This document shows positions 7,625-17,062 of a stretch of DNA of 64,000 nucleotides, one piece after another (position 1 is the first letter of the stretch; each line of letters starts with the position of its first letter). The DNA lies in assembly GCF_014748335.1 (NCBI RefSeq), contig NZ_JAAVIY010000004.1, positions 271,365 to 335,364 on the forward strand, given 5' to 3'. Position numbers and translations under genes: made by a program. The notes under the pieces are model-generated. The model ran no database searches and was not told where the DNA came from. It worked only from the letters and a program-made list of their open reading frames with translations. Source of the DNA: Flavobacterium selenitireducens (GTDB taxonomy: Bacteria; Bacteroidota; Bacteroidia; Flavobacteriales; Flavobacteriaceae).

Positions 7625-9853
7625 TTAATGGTATACCCGCGTGACTTTGTCGACACCGTCTATCTTACGGATATTTTCCATTAATTTTTTCAGTATCGTA
7701 TTGTTCTGAACGATGACGGCGATCTGTCCGTTGAAAATCCCGGCCTCCCCGTTCAGGGAAATGCTCTGGATGTTGACGTGCATGTTGTTCGAAATGACTT
7801 TCGTGATTTGATTGGTCAGGCCAAGCGTATCCATCCCGGTGATGTTGAGGATGGCCTTGAATTCCTGTTGTGTCGAATCGATCCATTTTGCCGACATGAT
7901 GCGATAGGCGTAATTCGACTGTAATGTGATCGCGTTCGGGCAATCTTTTTTATGGACTTTGATTCCTTCGTTTATCGTGACGAAACCAAAAACTTCATCT
8001 CCCGGAATCGGGTTGCAGCACGTTGAGAGCTTGTAGTCGAGTTTGTCGTGTTCAGGGCCGAAAACCAACATGTCGTAATTGCTCGTGAGTACCTGGCGGT
8101 GCAGGTCTTCCTCGGCGATCGGCTTGTCGCTTTTCTTGATTCTGTTCTTGAAGAAGTTGATGAACGAATTGCTCTTTTGTGCGGCGTAATCCTTGAGCTG
8201 TTGGTTTTCTATCGCACCGATTCCGACGCGGTAGAACAAATCGAGGCTCGTTTTGAGCTTGAAGAAATTGACCAGCTCGTTGACCACGGATTCGCTCATC
8301 GTGATCTTGAGGTGTCTCAGTTTGCGCGTCAACAATTCTTTGCCTTCCTCGGCCGTTTTTTTGGTGTTCTCGTTGAGGACGTTCCTGATCTTGTTTTTAG
8401 CTCGCGATGTCGTTACGTATTCGAGCCAATGTGTCGTCGGCTTTTGGTTGGGCGAGGTGATGATCTCGACCTGGTCGCCGCTTTTGAGTTCGTAGTTAAG
8501 TGGAACCAAGCGCCCGTTCACACGCGTTCCCCTTGTCCGTACACCGATTTCTGAATGTATCGAAAATGCGAAATCCAACGAAGTCGCCCCTTTCGGCAAC
8601 GACTTGATTTCGCCTTTTGGCGTAAAGACGAAGATTTCCTTGGCGTAGAGGTTCATCTTGAAATCCTCGACAAAGTCAACGGCGTTCGTTTCGGAATTTT
8701 CAAGCGCTTCCTTGAGCAGGTTGAGCCAAATATCGAGTCCCGATTCCTCGTTGCCTCCGCCTTGCTTGTACTTGTAGTGGGCCGCATAGCCTTTTTCGGC
8801 AATTTCGTCCATGCGCTCGGACCGTACCTGGATTTCTACCCATCGGCCTTTTGGCCCCATGACGGTGATGTGCAACGCCTCGTAACCGGTGGATTTTGGG
8901 GAAGATATCCAGTCGCGCAACCGGCTCGGGGACGGTCGGTAATGGTCGGTCACGATGGAATAAATCTTCCACGCCAAAAACTTTTCGTCATGCGGATTCG
9001 ATTTGTACACGATACGCAAGGCGAACTTGTCGTAAACCTCGTCGAAGCCGACGTTTTGGGCTTTCATCTTGCGCCGTATCGAATAGACCGATTTAGGCCT
9101 GCCCTTGATGATATAGTCGATGCCTTCCGCGTCAAGCGAACTTTTCAGGACTTCGGAGATTTCCTGAATATAGGCATCTTGCTGCTCTTTCGTCTCCTTG
9201 ATCTTGGACACGATATCCTTGTAGACATTGGGCTCGGTATATTTAAGACCGAGATCTTCCAATTCGTTCTTGATGTTGTAAAGCCCCAGGCGATGGGCGA
9301 GAGGCGCATAAATATACAAGGTCTCCGATGCGATCTTGACCTGTTTGTATTCCGCCATCGAATCCATCGTTTGCATATTGTGCAGGCGGTCGGCTATCTT
9401 GATGATGATCACGCGCACGTCGTCGTTCAGCGTAAGCAACATCTTGCGGAAATTCTCGGCTTGCATCGAGATGTTCATGTCCTTCTTGACCTGGGCGATC
9501 TTGGTCAGGCCGGCCACGAGTTGGGCCACCTTAGGGTTGAACATGCGTTCGATGTCCTCGACGGTGACATCCGTATCCTCGACCACGTCGTGCATGAGAG
9601 CCGCCGCGATCGAAGTCGCACCAAGCCCGATCTGGGAAGCCACGATCTTGGCTACGGCTATCGGGTGAAAAATATACGCCTCTCCTGACTTTCGCCTTTG
9701 TTCTTTGTGGGCGTCGACGGCCACGTCAAAGGCTTTCCGGATCATTTTTTTGTCGCTGTCCGAAAGCGTTTGATAGGAAATCCGAAGCAACTCCTTGTAT
9801 TCCTGCGCAATCGCTTTGTTTTCTTTTTCTATGAATTCATCAGTCAACTCCAT
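7625..9853 (-). CDS. Bifunctional (p)ppGpp synthetase/hydrolase RelA/SpoT
   Basis: The 742-residue protein has the full long-Rel layout. The HD hydrolase spans about residues 40-200 with MHDVVEDT and KIADRLHN. The synthetase spans about 240-400 with STGYEALH and EIQVRS. A TGS domain follows (about 400-465, from IFVFTPKGEI), then a Cys-containing zinc-finger-like region (LSTCCNPIPGD, with HKKDCPNA) and a C-terminal ACT domain. Intact HD and ED motifs indicate a Rel that both makes and degrades the alarmone, controlling the stringent response. As the only long Rel visible it is likely the main one. Confidence 0.95.
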   Translation of the reverse strand: MELTDEFIEKENKAIAQEYKELLRISYQTLSDSDKKMIRKAFDVAVDAHKEQRRKSGEAYIFHPIAVAKIVASQIGLGATSIAAALMHDVVEDTDVTVEDIERMFNPKVAQLVAGLTKIAQVKKDMNISMQAENFRKMLLTLNDDVRVIIIKIADRLHNMQTMDSMAEYKQVKIASETLYIYAPLAHRLGLYNIKNELEDLGLKYTEPNVYKDIVSKIKETKEQQDAYIQEISEVLKSSLDAEGIDYIIKGRPKSVYSIRRKMKAQNVGFDEVYDKFALRIVYKSNPHDEKFLAWKIYSIVTDHYRPSPSRLRDWISSPKSTGYEALHITVMGPKGRWVEIQVRSERMDEIAEKGYAAHYKYKQGGGNEESGLDIWLNLLKEALENSETNAVDFVEDFKMNLYAKEIFVFTPKGEIKSLPKGATSLDFAFSIHSEIGVRTRGTRVNGRLVPLNYELKSGDQVEIITSPNQKPTTHWLEYVTTSRAKNKIRNVLNENTKKTAEEGKELLTRKLRHLKITMSESVVNELVNFFKLKTSLDLFYRVGIGAIENQQLKDYAAQKSNSFINFFKNRIKKSDKPIAEEDLHRQVLTSNYDMLVFGPEHDKLDYKLSTCCNPIPGDEVFGFVTINEGIKVHKKDCPNAITLQSNYAYRIMSAKWIDSTQQEFKAILNITGMDTLGLTNQITKVISNNMHVNIQSISLNGEAGIFNGQIAVIVQNNTILKKLMENIRKIDGVDKVTRVYH

Positions 9854-10129
9854 GTCGGGAAATTAATAATTAAAAATGAATAATTAGTAATTTTCTGGTT
9901 GTTGCGGCCTCCTGAAACAAATTGGTTTAGGATCAGTGTTTTAAGGAGGTTTCGAGGCTGGAACGTCAAAATCCGAACCGCTTAGAGCAATCGATGATCC
10001 GCTGCCGAAATGTCGGGCCGGCGTGAAGCGCATTTTGATACGGAATCCTGCATTCGGCTACAAGCAAACGGATTTGGGCTACAGGCGGACGCATCTTTCG
10101 GCGGAACTTTGCGTTATAAATTTCAAATC
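9854..10129. other. Spacer between relA/spoT and aldo/keto reductase
   Basis: This 276-nt divergent region begins with A/T-rich words (TTAATAATT, AATAATTAG) near relA/spoT. It continues as mixed sequence with no convincing gene, RNA or repeat. An upstream in-frame extension of the next gene (to 10010) does not resemble aldo/keto reductases. No exact TAnnTTTG word is present; GAACTTTG at 10105-10112 is the nearest. Confidence 0.5.
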
Positions 10130-11137
10130 ATGGCAACATTGAAAAAATTAGGGTCACAAGGCCTCGAAGTTCCTGCGATGGGATTGGGCTGTATGGGAAT
10201 GTCGGGCTTCCAGGGCGGCGATATGTACGGAAAAACCGACGATACCGAATCGATTGCGACAATCCACGAATCTTTGGAGAAAGGCTTCAACTTCCTCGAC
10301 ACCGCGGATATGTACGGGCCGTTCCACAACGAGCGACTCATCGGCAAAGCGATAAAAGGGAATCGTCAAAAGTACATCATCGCCACAAAATTCGGATGGG
10401 AAATCGACGACGCGACCAACACGTTGACCTGGCAGATCAACGGTAAACCCGACTATGTCAGACACGCTGTGGAACGCTCGCTCAAAAATCTCGGGACAGA
10501 TCATATCGACCTTTATTATCTGCACCGACGCGACAAGACGATCCCGATTGAAGAAACCATTGGCGCAATGGCAGATCTGGTCAGGGAAGGAAAAGTGAGC
10601 TACATCGGGTTGAGCGAAGTTTCATCCGAAAACGTCCGGCGCGCGCATGCCGTGCATCCGTTGACGGCCGTCCAGTCCGAATATTCGCTTTTTGAACGAC
10701 GGGTGGAGCAGGCGGGCGTAACCCAGACCTTAGAAACGCTTGGAATCGGTTTGGTCGCGTATTCGCCATTGGGACGCGGTTTTATTACCGGACAATTCAA
10801 ATCGATTGACGATCTTCCCAAAGACGATTTCCGTCGCAACATCCCCAAATTCCGGGGCGAGCATTTCCAAAAGAATCTCGATTTGTTGGCCGAGATCGAA
10901 AAAATGGCCTCCGGGAAAGGCGTAAAACCGTCACAACTCGCCATTGCCTGGACGATCGCAAAGGGCGCCGTCCCGATCCCGGGCACCAAACGCAGGAAAT
11001 ACCTCGCGGAAAATCTAGAATCGGCAAGCCTTGAGCTGTCCTCGTCCGATATCGAACGTCTGGAACGCATCATCCCGATCACTGCCGACACAGGGAATTC
11101 CTATTGGGACGAAGTGATGCAGTACCAGGATTATTGA
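10130..11137 (+). CDS. Aldo/keto reductase
   Basis: The 335-residue protein should form a TIM barrel that reduces aldehydes or ketones with NADPH. The catalytic tetrad is visible as D57 and Y62 in LDTADMYG, K87 in IIATKFGW and H132 in YYLHRRD. The cofactor-binding end is IPGTKRRKYL. It resembles AKRs related to E. coli YajO and plant AKR13. ATG 10130 (MATLKKLG) is the normal family start. An AraC-type regulator follows after 59 nt on the same strand. The substrate is not predictable. Confidence 0.92.
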   Translation: MATLKKLGSQGLEVPAMGLGCMGMSGFQGGDMYGKTDDTESIATIHESLEKGFNFLDTADMYGPFHNERLIGKAIKGNRQKYIIATKFGWEIDDATNTLTWQINGKPDYVRHAVERSLKNLGTDHIDLYYLHRRDKTIPIEETIGAMADLVREGKVSYIGLSEVSSENVRRAHAVHPLTAVQSEYSLFERRVEQAGVTQTLETLGIGLVAYSPLGRGFITGQFKSIDDLPKDDFRRNIPKFRGEHFQKNLDLLAEIEKMASGKGVKPSQLAIAWTIAKGAVPIPGTKRRKYLAENLESASLELSSSDIERLERIIPITADTGNSYWDEVMQYQDY

Positions 11138-11196
11138 TAAATTAGCGATGCGCTTTGGGACGACGCACTGAAACCCATGACCGCAACTCCACCAAA

Positions 11197-12114
11197 ATGA
11201 AAAAGTTCACGCCTCCTGTCCATATCGCGACGATATCCGAAATGCACCGGCTCATGTCGGTTGCCAAGCCGTTCCATCCGTTGGTTTCAGTGGTTCGCAT
11301 GGCCGACGTGACCGGTTGCGCGGACCTTATCGGAAAGTCGATCACCTATGGCTTTTTCTCGATGGCGCTGAAGAAAAATTTCGACCTAAGGCTGCGTTAC
11401 GGTCGGCAATATTACGATTTTGACGAAGGCGTGATGACGTTCGTGTCGCCTTTGCAGGTAATTGGCGTGGAATCTGAAAACCTTCAAAAAATGGACGGTT
11501 TTATGCTGCTCGTGCATCCCGATTTTCTAAAAGGGAACGCGCTTCACGCCAAGATGCCTGATTTTGGATTTTTTTCGTATGACGTCAATGAAGCGCTTCA
11601 CGTCTCGGATTCGGAAGAAAAAATGGTCATCGGCCTGATGGAAAGCCTCGAGCGCGAGATCGCAAATCCCATCGATGCATTTTCCCAGGACGTGATTTTG
11701 TCGCATATCGAATTATTGCTGAACTATTCCAACCGCTTTTACAACAGGCAGTTTTTGACCAGAAAAACGCACGGCATCGATGTCCTTTCAGGGTTTGAAC
11801 GATTGTTGAAAGCCTATTTGAGTTCCGACATGCCCCAGGAATCAGGATTGCCATCGGTTCACCATTTCGCTGAAAAACTCCATTTGTCGTCCAACTATCT
11901 AAGCGACCTGTTGCGCAGCCTCACTGGCCGCAACGCACGCCAGCACATACAGGACGCCGTCGTCGAGAAAGCCAAGGAATTGCTTGCCACGACGAATCTG
12001 TCGGTGTCGGAAATTGCCTTCAAGGTAGGATTCGAGCATTCGCAGTCGTTCAACAAGTTATTTAAATCGAAAGTGGAAGTGACGCCTTTGGAATATCGGA
12101 TGAGTTTCGGCTGA
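11197..12114 (+). CDS. AraC family transcriptional regulator
   Basis: The 305-residue protein has an N-terminal cupin-like sensing domain (about residues 25-130) and a C-terminal double helix-turn-helix (about 205-302). The typical second motif is LSVSEIAFKVGFEHSQSFNKLFK. It lies 59 nt after the aldo/keto reductase gene, a common pairing in which the regulator controls its own oxidoreductase operon. ATG 11197 is preferred over one at 11155, which would add 14 residues running into the spacer. The effector is unknown. Confidence 0.9.
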   Translation: MKKFTPPVHIATISEMHRLMSVAKPFHPLVSVVRMADVTGCADLIGKSITYGFFSMALKKNFDLRLRYGRQYYDFDEGVMTFVSPLQVIGVESENLQKMDGFMLLVHPDFLKGNALHAKMPDFGFFSYDVNEALHVSDSEEKMVIGLMESLEREIANPIDAFSQDVILSHIELLLNYSNRFYNRQFLTRKTHGIDVLSGFERLLKAYLSSDMPQESGLPSVHHFAEKLHLSSNYLSDLLRSLTGRNARQHIQDAVVEKAKELLATTNLSVSEIAFKVGFEHSQSFNKLFKSKVEVTPLEYRMSFG

Positions 12115-12167
12115 AAATCGAAAGGCGGGAACACTGACGGCTCGTTTCGTCATGCAACCAAGCCAAA

Positions 12168-13376
12168 TTACTCCAACAGATTGTATTTCCTCAACGTCAA
12201 TGAAAGCGTTTTTCCGTCCGATTGCCTAACGGTGACGCTGACTTTATCATTCGCTATCAAACGCTGCCGGAAAGCGCACCAGTCGGCGTCGGCCAGCGTC
12301 GAGACATCGATTTGGTCGAGCGTGAGGATTTCGTCCTGGAGCTGAATGCCTTGTTTTTCCGCATCGGATCCTTTCCAGATAACGCCTACGACCGTCTTTC
12401 CGTTCTCGCGCAAAGGCGTAAAGCCGAACGAATTTTCCGGCGGAAGTACGCCCTGTTTTTCAGGCAGCAGCAATTCTCCTTTTTTGTAGTTGATGGCAAA
12501 TTTTCCGAACGGGCTGAAAAAATCGTTGCCGATCAACACCATCGGGCTAGGGGAAACGCGAATTCGCCGCGAAAGCAACACTTTTCCTATGTAGACCGAA
12601 TCGGCCATGAGCATATGTTCGTCCTGGAGCGCGTTTCCGAGCAGCGAATAAAATCCTTTGCCGCGGCTCGAGGCGATACGGGATGCGGTATTGAGCCTGC
12701 TTTTTTCGAAAAATTCCATGGGAATATCGAGGCTGCCGTTATTCCCGGTGTCGACGTCGGCCAGGAAGTTGATGCCGGCTGTCGTGATCGTCACGCGTGG
12801 CGTTCCGGAAAAATTTTGTGTAAAAGGAACAGATCTCGCGTTTTGGAGCTGGATTTTATCGGACGACATCCTCACCGACGGCTTCCCGTAATCGATCTCC
12901 CAATTGCAGACGCGCATCATGTTCGACCCGAATATGCCGTCGATCGGCCGGCAAAGCAACTGCGAAAACCTGGAAAGGTCGAATGATCCGACGCCAACGT
13001 TGCGAAACGCCACCGATCCGAAGCGGATTTCCGGAACGGTGTAAAAGTTTTCCTCTGTCGTATTTCCCGCGGAGTCTACGAATTTGTTCGACGTGACTGC
13101 CGTCAATCCCAAATTCTGGACGATTTCGCTCGACAGGATCGTGATTGCACCGGTATCGAACAAAAAGGTATAGGTTTTCCCGTTGATGGTCACCGGGACC
13201 AGGATTTCGTCGGTGACATATTCCGCAGCAACGGTTTCGTCGAATTTTCTGGGTTCTGATTTCACCGCAAACAAATATTTGTCGCGATTGGCGGTCGATC
13301 GTTTGATTTCTTCTTTGGATTGGGCGAAAGCGGACAATCCGAGGAATATCGCAAGCAGAAACAACAGTACTTTCAT
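12168..13376 (-). CDS. Secreted retropepsin-like aspartyl protease with PDZ domain
   Basis: The 402-residue protein has a clear signal peptide (residues 1-19, cut after AFAQ). It then has two aspartyl-protease lobes, each with its Asp-Thr-Gly motif: FDTGA at 73-77 and VDTGN at 208-212. A C-terminal PDZ domain spans about 320-400 (KQGIQLQDEILTLDQ). The architecture indicates a periplasmic or surface pepsin-like peptidase. It follows a broken gene and a serine-hydrolase gene on the same strand, perhaps one operon. The target is unknown. Confidence 0.85.
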   Translation of the reverse strand: MKVLLFLLAIFLGLSAFAQSKEEIKRSTANRDKYLFAVKSEPRKFDETVAAEYVTDEILVPVTINGKTYTFLFDTGAITILSSEIVQNLGLTAVTSNKFVDSAGNTTEENFYTVPEIRFGSVAFRNVGVGSFDLSRFSQLLCRPIDGIFGSNMMRVCNWEIDYGKPSVRMSSDKIQLQNARSVPFTQNFSGTPRVTITTAGINFLADVDTGNNGSLDIPMEFFEKSRLNTASRIASSRGKGFYSLLGNALQDEHMLMADSVYIGKVLLSRRIRVSPSPMVLIGNDFFSPFGKFAINYKKGELLLPEKQGVLPPENSFGFTPLRENGKTVVGVIWKGSDAEKQGIQLQDEILTLDQIDVSTLADADWCAFRQRLIANDKVSVTVRQSDGKTLSLTLRKYNLLE

Positions 13377-13468
13377 TTGGAAATTTTAGGAGCGTAAATT
13401 ACGAAATACCGTACAAAAAATAGCCTCTGAATTTTCAGATGAGCCCGATCGAAAATTCTGGAATCATC

Positions 13469-13971
13469 TCATTTGCGAGGGTTGTCGCGGACGTGCTCGC
13501 TGATCCAGCTACGGGAGCGCTCGCCTTTTGCCACTTGTTTCCCGTCGAGGAACAGAAGTACCTGAACGTAGATGTCTTTCTCGGCAAGGCCGTTGAAAAT
13601 GGTCAATGGGACTTTGCAGCGGTGCTGGATGACTGGTAGTTCTGGTTTTTGTCAACGATGTGTTTTCCGAGCGAAACGCGCGACATCGAAACATCGTTCG
13701 GTTTGGCAACCGTCGAGCCGTCTTCATAACTGAACGTAAATACGAGTTCGGCAACCTTACCCAGGCCACCGTCGATAAAACCGTGGTTCATCAATTCCAT
13801 TTGCAACGGCTCTCCCGCTTTGACGGTATTGTGATTGTCGTAACCAATGATAAAATCCTCGCGCAACTGCACCTACAAACCCGAACGCTCGTCCCGGAAA
13901 ACATCGTGCTGGGCGACCGCATCGACAGTCGTTCCAAACGTAAACCATGCAAGCAGCAGCAGGCGTTTCAA
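13469..13971 (-). pseudogene. Broken gene for a small secreted protein
   Basis: The minus-strand frame starts with TTG at 13971, overlapping the previous stop as TTGA. It encodes a plausible signal peptide (KRLLLLAWFTF...AVAQ), then hits an in-frame TAG at 13875-13873. The same frame continues for about 75 codons (EDFIIGYDNHNTVKAGEPLQ onward) to a homopolymer, T5 on the plus strand at 13646-13650. There it loses frame and stops. Restoring one base gives a coherent tail (VPLTIFNGLAEKDIYVQV onward) to TGA at 13471-13469. A nonsense codon plus a frameshift point to a pseudogene of about 165 codons. The family was not recognised. Confidence 0.65.
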
Positions 13972-15494
13972 GGCTTGACCCTATGAAAATCGAGATCCTG
14001 GAAATCGTAGCTGAAATCCGTCAGGGGCGAGATCGGCTTCATCGTGAAATGATCGTTCCCGTCCCAGAAGATATGCGCGTCTGCGTGGAAATAACGGTTG
14101 TTCCATTTGACGACGTAATTGTTGTCCTTGTAGTAAAACACCTCGCCTGTGAGTTGGGGAGAACGCTTTGAAGCCATGAAAAGCTTGCCTTTTTTGACCG
14201 AAAATACGACCTCGCCGAACCAATTGTCCTTAAAAGTGCCCACAAGCGGCTTCCAATCCGGGATTTTTTTGTCTTTGATGTTCTGGTTGACGATTTTCCA
14301 GACGTCATCGGTAACCTTGTCGGCGTCCGATTCGCGTTGGCGCATTTTGCCCGACAAATCCGACACATGGTCAAATTCCGGCATTCCGAGATAACTGTCT
14401 TTTATCGTATTGCTGATTGCCGTGAACGCCGAACCCGCTTGTTGGTTGGTCAACACGACGATGCCGAGTTTCAGCTCCGGGATCATAAGCGTTTGGGTGA
14501 CGATGCCCTCGAGCCCGCCCGTGTGGGAAACCTGGAGTTTGCCTTTGACATCGGTAATTTGCCAGCCGAGGCCGTAAGTCTTGAAATTGGAGAAATACGG
14601 AGCCGACGGTTTGTTGGGCATCAACGTCTGAGGCGTCCACATTTCGTTGGCCTGCTTCTCCGAAAAAAGTTGCTTGCCTTCGAACTTGCCTTTGTTCATC
14701 TGTAAAATGAGCCAGTTCGACAAATCGTTGACGCTGGCATAAAGCCCGGCGGCGGCATCGAAAGTGTGGAGTTTGTAACGCGAGATGATCGTGAGTTTGC
14801 CGTCTATCGGAACATGAGGGTCGATCACGTTGGTCGTGTCCTTGAGGCGCGAAAATGTGGAAGCGCTGTTTTTCATCCCGATCGGCGCCATGATGCGCTC
14901 TTCGACGAATTCGTTCCAGGTTTTTCCGCTTGCGCGATGCACGACTTCCCCGGCCACGATGTAGAGCAAATTGTCGTAATCGTATTTGGTCCGGAATGCC
15001 GATGTCGGTTTGAGATATTGCAGGTTGTTTACGACGTCCTGCACGCCAAAGTCGTTCCCGTCCGGCCAAACCATGAGATCGCCTGCGCCCAGGCCGAGGC
15101 CGCTGCGGTGCGTCAACAGATCGCGGATCGTGAATTCGGAGGTGACGTAATCGTCGTACATCTTGAATTCGGGAATGTGTTTGACGACCTTGTCATCCCA
15201 GGAAACCTTGCCTTCATCGACCAAGATGGCCAAGGCCGTAGCCGTAAAGGCCTTGCTGTTCGAGGCAATCCCGAAAAGCGTATTGGCATCGACTTTTTGT
15301 TTGGTTTTGATCGACCTGACGCCATATCCTTTGGAATGGACGATTTTGCCGTCCTTGACCACCGCGACCGCTATTCCGGGAACGTTGAACGAAGTAAGCG
15401 TTTTTTCGACGAGGGCGTCGATTTTGGATTCCGATAACTGGGCCTGGCCCGAAAACGCAGCAAAAGCCGCGAGAAGCATGATATAGTGTCTCAT
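13968..15494 (-). CDS. Serine hydrolase, class C beta-lactamase/PBP-like, with DUF3471-type tail
   Basis: The 508-residue exported protein (signal peptide about 1-18, MRHYIMLL...GQAQ) has the serine beta-lactamase fold. It carries SNSK (S78, K81), YDN (Y173, N175) and a later HTG triad. The C-terminal about 100 residues form a small beta domain of the type seen in DUF3471 hydrolases. Such enzymes are often peptidases or esterases acting on D-amino-acid peptides and need not give antibiotic resistance. ATG 15494 starts the signal peptide. It heads a minus-strand group with the broken gene and the aspartyl protease. Confidence 0.88.
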   Translation of the reverse strand: MRHYIMLLAAFAAFSGQAQLSESKIDALVEKTLTSFNVPGIAVAVVKDGKIVHSKGYGVRSIKTKQKVDANTLFGIASNSKAFTATALAILVDEGKVSWDDKVVKHIPEFKMYDDYVTSEFTIRDLLTHRSGLGLGAGDLMVWPDGNDFGVQDVVNNLQYLKPTSAFRTKYDYDNLLYIVAGEVVHRASGKTWNEFVEERIMAPIGMKNSASTFSRLKDTTNVIDPHVPIDGKLTIISRYKLHTFDAAAGLYASVNDLSNWLILQMNKGKFEGKQLFSEKQANEMWTPQTLMPNKPSAPYFSNFKTYGLGWQITDVKGKLQVSHTGGLEGIVTQTLMIPELKLGIVVLTNQQAGSAFTAISNTIKDSYLGMPEFDHVSDLSGKMRQRESDADKVTDDVWKIVNQNIKDKKIPDWKPLVGTFKDNWFGEVVFSVKKGKLFMASKRSPQLTGEVFYYKDNNYVVKWNNRYFHADAHIFWDGNDHFTMKPISPLTDFSYDFQDLDFHRVKP

Positions 15495-15596
15495 TTGTAT
15501 TAAGCCGCGGAGCCGCGAGCTGCTAGGAATTTTTAAATGGAGAATAAATTTAATCAAGAACATTATTTTTTTGATGGTTGTTTGGTTTTTTTGTTT

Positions 15597-15712
15597 GAAA
15601 GTTTAAAGTTGACGGGTTCCGAACGGCGCTAACTTTAAACCTTGAACTTTAAACTTTAAACCTTAAACTTTAAACCTTGAACCTTAAACCTCAAACCCTC
15701 TCTGCCGTTTTG
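15597..15712. repeat. TTTAAAC/TTTGAAC low-complexity array
   Basis: Tandem variants of AACTTTAAACC and AACCTTGAACC fill most of the spacer upstream of the beta-lactamase-like gene and run directly into the 3' end of the methyltransferase gene. The last four codons and stop of that gene are built from repeat units. Similar arrays lie at 4474-4513, 42346-42398, 48103-48147, 51551-51616 and 51785-51815. Confidence 0.8.
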
Positions 15713-16472
15713 CTTCGAAAATCAAAATGGCGGCCGCAACCGAAACATTCATCGAATCGATTTCCCCTTGCATCGGGATCATGATATTTTGTTTGGCCGC
15801 CTCGCGCCAGGGTTGCGTCAAACCGGTCGATTCGGTTCCGACAACCAAGGCCGAAGCCGAGGTAAGATCCTGTTCGTGATACGCGACCGAATCCTGCAAA
15901 GCCGCGGCGTAAATGGCAATGTTTTTCGTGTTGAGGAACGCGATGACCTCCTCGGTCGTTCCCGTGGCGATCTGGTTCGTGAACACGCATCCGACGCTCG
16001 AACGCACTATATTTGGGTTGTAAAGATCCGATTTTGGATCGGCGATGATGACCGCGTCGAGATTGGCCGCGTCCGCCGTTCGCAACATCGCGCCTATATT
16101 ACCCGGTTTCTCGGGAGATTCGGCAACCAAAACCAAAGCGTTCTCGGGCAGTTCCAAATCCGATAAGGACAAGCTCTTCGATTTTGCCACGGCGATCACG
16201 CCTTCAGTAGTGTCGCGATAAGCGAGTTTGTGGTAAACCTCTTTAGAGATTTCGATCATTTCGACGTCCGATGCGCTTAAAATTCCAAAATCGAAATCGG
16301 TTGCTTCGAGAAACAACAGGCTTTCGATCGCGTAACCGCCTTTCAGCGCCAGTTCGATCTCGCGCCGGCCTTCTATCAGGAACGTTCCCAACTGTTTGCG
16401 TGCCCTGGCTTTTTCCTGCAATTGCAGCAGTTGTTTGACCATCGGATTCTGTACGGAAGTAATCTGCTTCAT
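15684..16472 (-). CDS. SpoU/TrmH family RNA 2'-O-methyltransferase
   Basis: The 262-residue protein has an N-terminal substrate-binding domain (about 27-100) and a SPOUT knot methyltransferase. All three SpoU motifs are present: NIGAMLRTA (125-133), VGTESTGL (211-218) and IPMQGEIDSMNVSVAAA (232-248). It uses SAM to methylate a ribose 2'-OH in rRNA or tRNA; the exact site is not predictable. Its start overlaps the upstream membrane-protein gene by 4 nt (ATGA). Its last residues (GFEV) and TAA lie inside the adjacent repeat array. Confidence 0.92.
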   Translation of the reverse strand: MKQITSVQNPMVKQLLQLQEKARARKQLGTFLIEGRREIELALKGGYAIESLLFLEATDFDFGILSASDVEMIEISKEVYHKLAYRDTTEGVIAVAKSKSLSLSDLELPENALVLVAESPEKPGNIGAMLRTADAANLDAVIIADPKSDLYNPNIVRSSVGCVFTNQIATGTTEEVIAFLNTKNIAIYAAALQDSVAYHEQDLTSASALVVGTESTGLTQPWREAAKQNIMIPMQGEIDSMNVSVAAAILIFEAKRQRGFEV

Positions 16473-17038
16473 CCCGCGAAATTATTCCTTTTCCGTCGAA
16501 ACGAAAACAAAAGTGCGGTCAAACCCGTGAACAGGACGAATTTCCAGACAATTCCATAGATGATTTCCGGGAACAGCGAACCCGAATACATCGTCCACAA
16601 GCCCGGCAGGTAGTCGCGGTGCAACGAGGTGACCAAAATGACGAATTTCTCGAAATTGAAAAAGAGGAAGAACGCGACCAGGAAACGGGAGATGTAATTT
16701 TCGCTGATTTTCCGGATCCAGAGCAACTGGGGAAGGACGAAATAGAAGACAGACGGCAGCCACAGGCCAAATGAATACGGGCCGCCAAGCCGTTCGAGAG
16801 TTGATTTTCGGGCGTCTTCGGAAACAGACAGGAGGTATGTCCACCCGGCGATCCAGGTGACGAAGTAAAGTGCCGAAACACCGCAGATCATCGCGGTCGC
16901 GCAGCTGTCGAATCCGGCTAATGTTGATTTGCCTTTCGAGATCCGCAACCCGAAATAGAACAGCGTGTAATAGAAAAAGCCAGTCTGGCAATCCGCCAAA
17001 AGCTGCCAGATAAAATCGATAAACGTCCAATCTTCCAT
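16469..17038 (-). CDS. Polytopic membrane protein of unknown function
   Basis: The 189-residue protein has about five hydrophobic segments (roughly 18-34, 45-70, 89-108, 116-138 and 157-180) and a basic C-terminus. I do not recognise the family. ATG 17038 is chosen; an in-frame ATG at 17068 adds ten residues but sits on the edge of a repeat array, so it is less likely. Its stop overlaps the methyltransferase start by 4 nt, showing translational coupling, though a functional link between the two is not obvious. Confidence 0.7.
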   Translation of the reverse strand: MEDWTFIDFIWQLLADCQTGFFYYTLFYFGLRISKGKSTLAGFDSCATAMICGVSALYFVTWIAGWTYLLSVSEDARKSTLERLGGPYSFGLWLPSVFYFVLPQLLWIRKISENYISRFLVAFFLFFNFEKFVILVTSLHRDYLPGLWTMYSGSLFPEIIYGIVWKFVLFTGLTALLFSFRRKRNNFAG

Positions 17039-17062
17039 AACATACCGGAAACTCAATACCGA

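Noticed and set aside
8555..9688. 377-codon open frame opposite relA/spoT
   Set aside because: It is antisense to a fully conserved gene, has no family resemblance and follows the codon bias of the opposite strand.
13757..13948. Minus-strand 63-codon frame inside the broken gene
   Set aside because: It lies in a frame different from the signal-peptide and body frames and has no protein-like composition.
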